A stretch of 6,623 bases of DNA, from positions 1-6,623 of the forward strand of contig CAKSDF010000106.1 in NCBI GenBank assembly GCA_934444695.1, read 5' to 3'. Position numbers and translations under genes: made by a program. Each line of letters starts with the position of its first letter. Position 1 is the stretch's first letter. The notes beneath the pieces were generated by a model. The model was not told the DNA's origin. It saw nothing but the letters and a program-made list of their open reading frames with translations, and did not search any database. Origin of the DNA: an uncultured Eubacteriales bacterium. GTDB lineage: Bacteria; Bacillota; Clostridia; Oscillospirales; Acutalibacteraceae. Positions 6,519 to 6,623 of this stretch are shown here, one piece after another.

Positions 6519-6540
6519 TCGGAGAATTTTGTCGGTAAGA

Positions 6541-6598
6541 AAAATGCTCAGATACAAGGCAAAAGCGCAGTTCATCCTATCGGATTAACGAGCATTTT
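6541..6598. repeat. Second inverted repeat after comF; weak terminator candidate
   Basis: AAAATGCTC (6541-6549) and GAGCATTTT (6590-6598) are perfect 9-bp complements around a 40-base loop. The loop contains a smaller ATCC-TATC-GGAT hairpin (6574-6585). On the minus strand the 3' arm runs into TTTTTCTT, so it may weakly terminate a gene entering from beyond the right edge. On the plus strand only four Ts lie within the arm. With the preceding element it fills most of 6417-6623, where I see no convincing gene. Confidence 0.4.
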
Positions 6599-6623
6599 AA
6601 CGCAGTATATGGGGATTTTTCTC

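Overview
The window looks like a piece of a Bacillota genome, most plausibly a gut-type Clostridia. Support comes from sigma-A promoters with extended -10 elements, AGGAG-type ribosome binding sites, AT-rich intergenic DNA next to moderately GC-rich coding DNA, and a ComF-family gene. This placement rests on general sequence character, not on a marker gene.

Layout. Bases 1-2189 (minus strand) hold a glycoside hydrolase family 92 (GH92) alpha-mannosidase whose extreme C-terminus runs off the window. A 251-base gap (2190-2440) carries a GC-rich hairpin and weak promoter or operator candidates. Bases 2441-5131 (minus strand) hold a complete 896-residue GH38 alpha-mannosidase. A 154-base divergent region (5132-5285) carries one convincing promoter in each direction and an 11-bp tandem repeat between them. 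Bases 5286-6416 (plus strand) encode a ComF-like phosphoribosyltransferase with an unusual disordered tail of about 144 residues. Bases 6417-6623 contain no convincing gene but hold two long-range inverted repeats, the first overlapping the comF stop codon.

How the genes work together. GH38 and GH92 are read in the same direction, GH38 first, and neither has a signal peptide. They look like a cytoplasmic pair that trims imported alpha-mannosides such as mannan or high-mannose N-glycan fragments. The GH92 protein keeps the acid, base and +1-subsite residues reported for a characterised alpha-1,2-mannosidase, at a constant numbering offset. No transporter or regulator is visible. The comF-like gene is divergent and functionally unrelated on present evidence. 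Its promoter places the predicted transcription start on the A of its ATG, so it may be translated from a leaderless mRNA.

I found no CRISPR array, tRNA, rRNA, insertion sequence, phage gene or recognisable defence system. The least ordinary parts are the ComF tail, the possible leaderless start and the structured element after comF.
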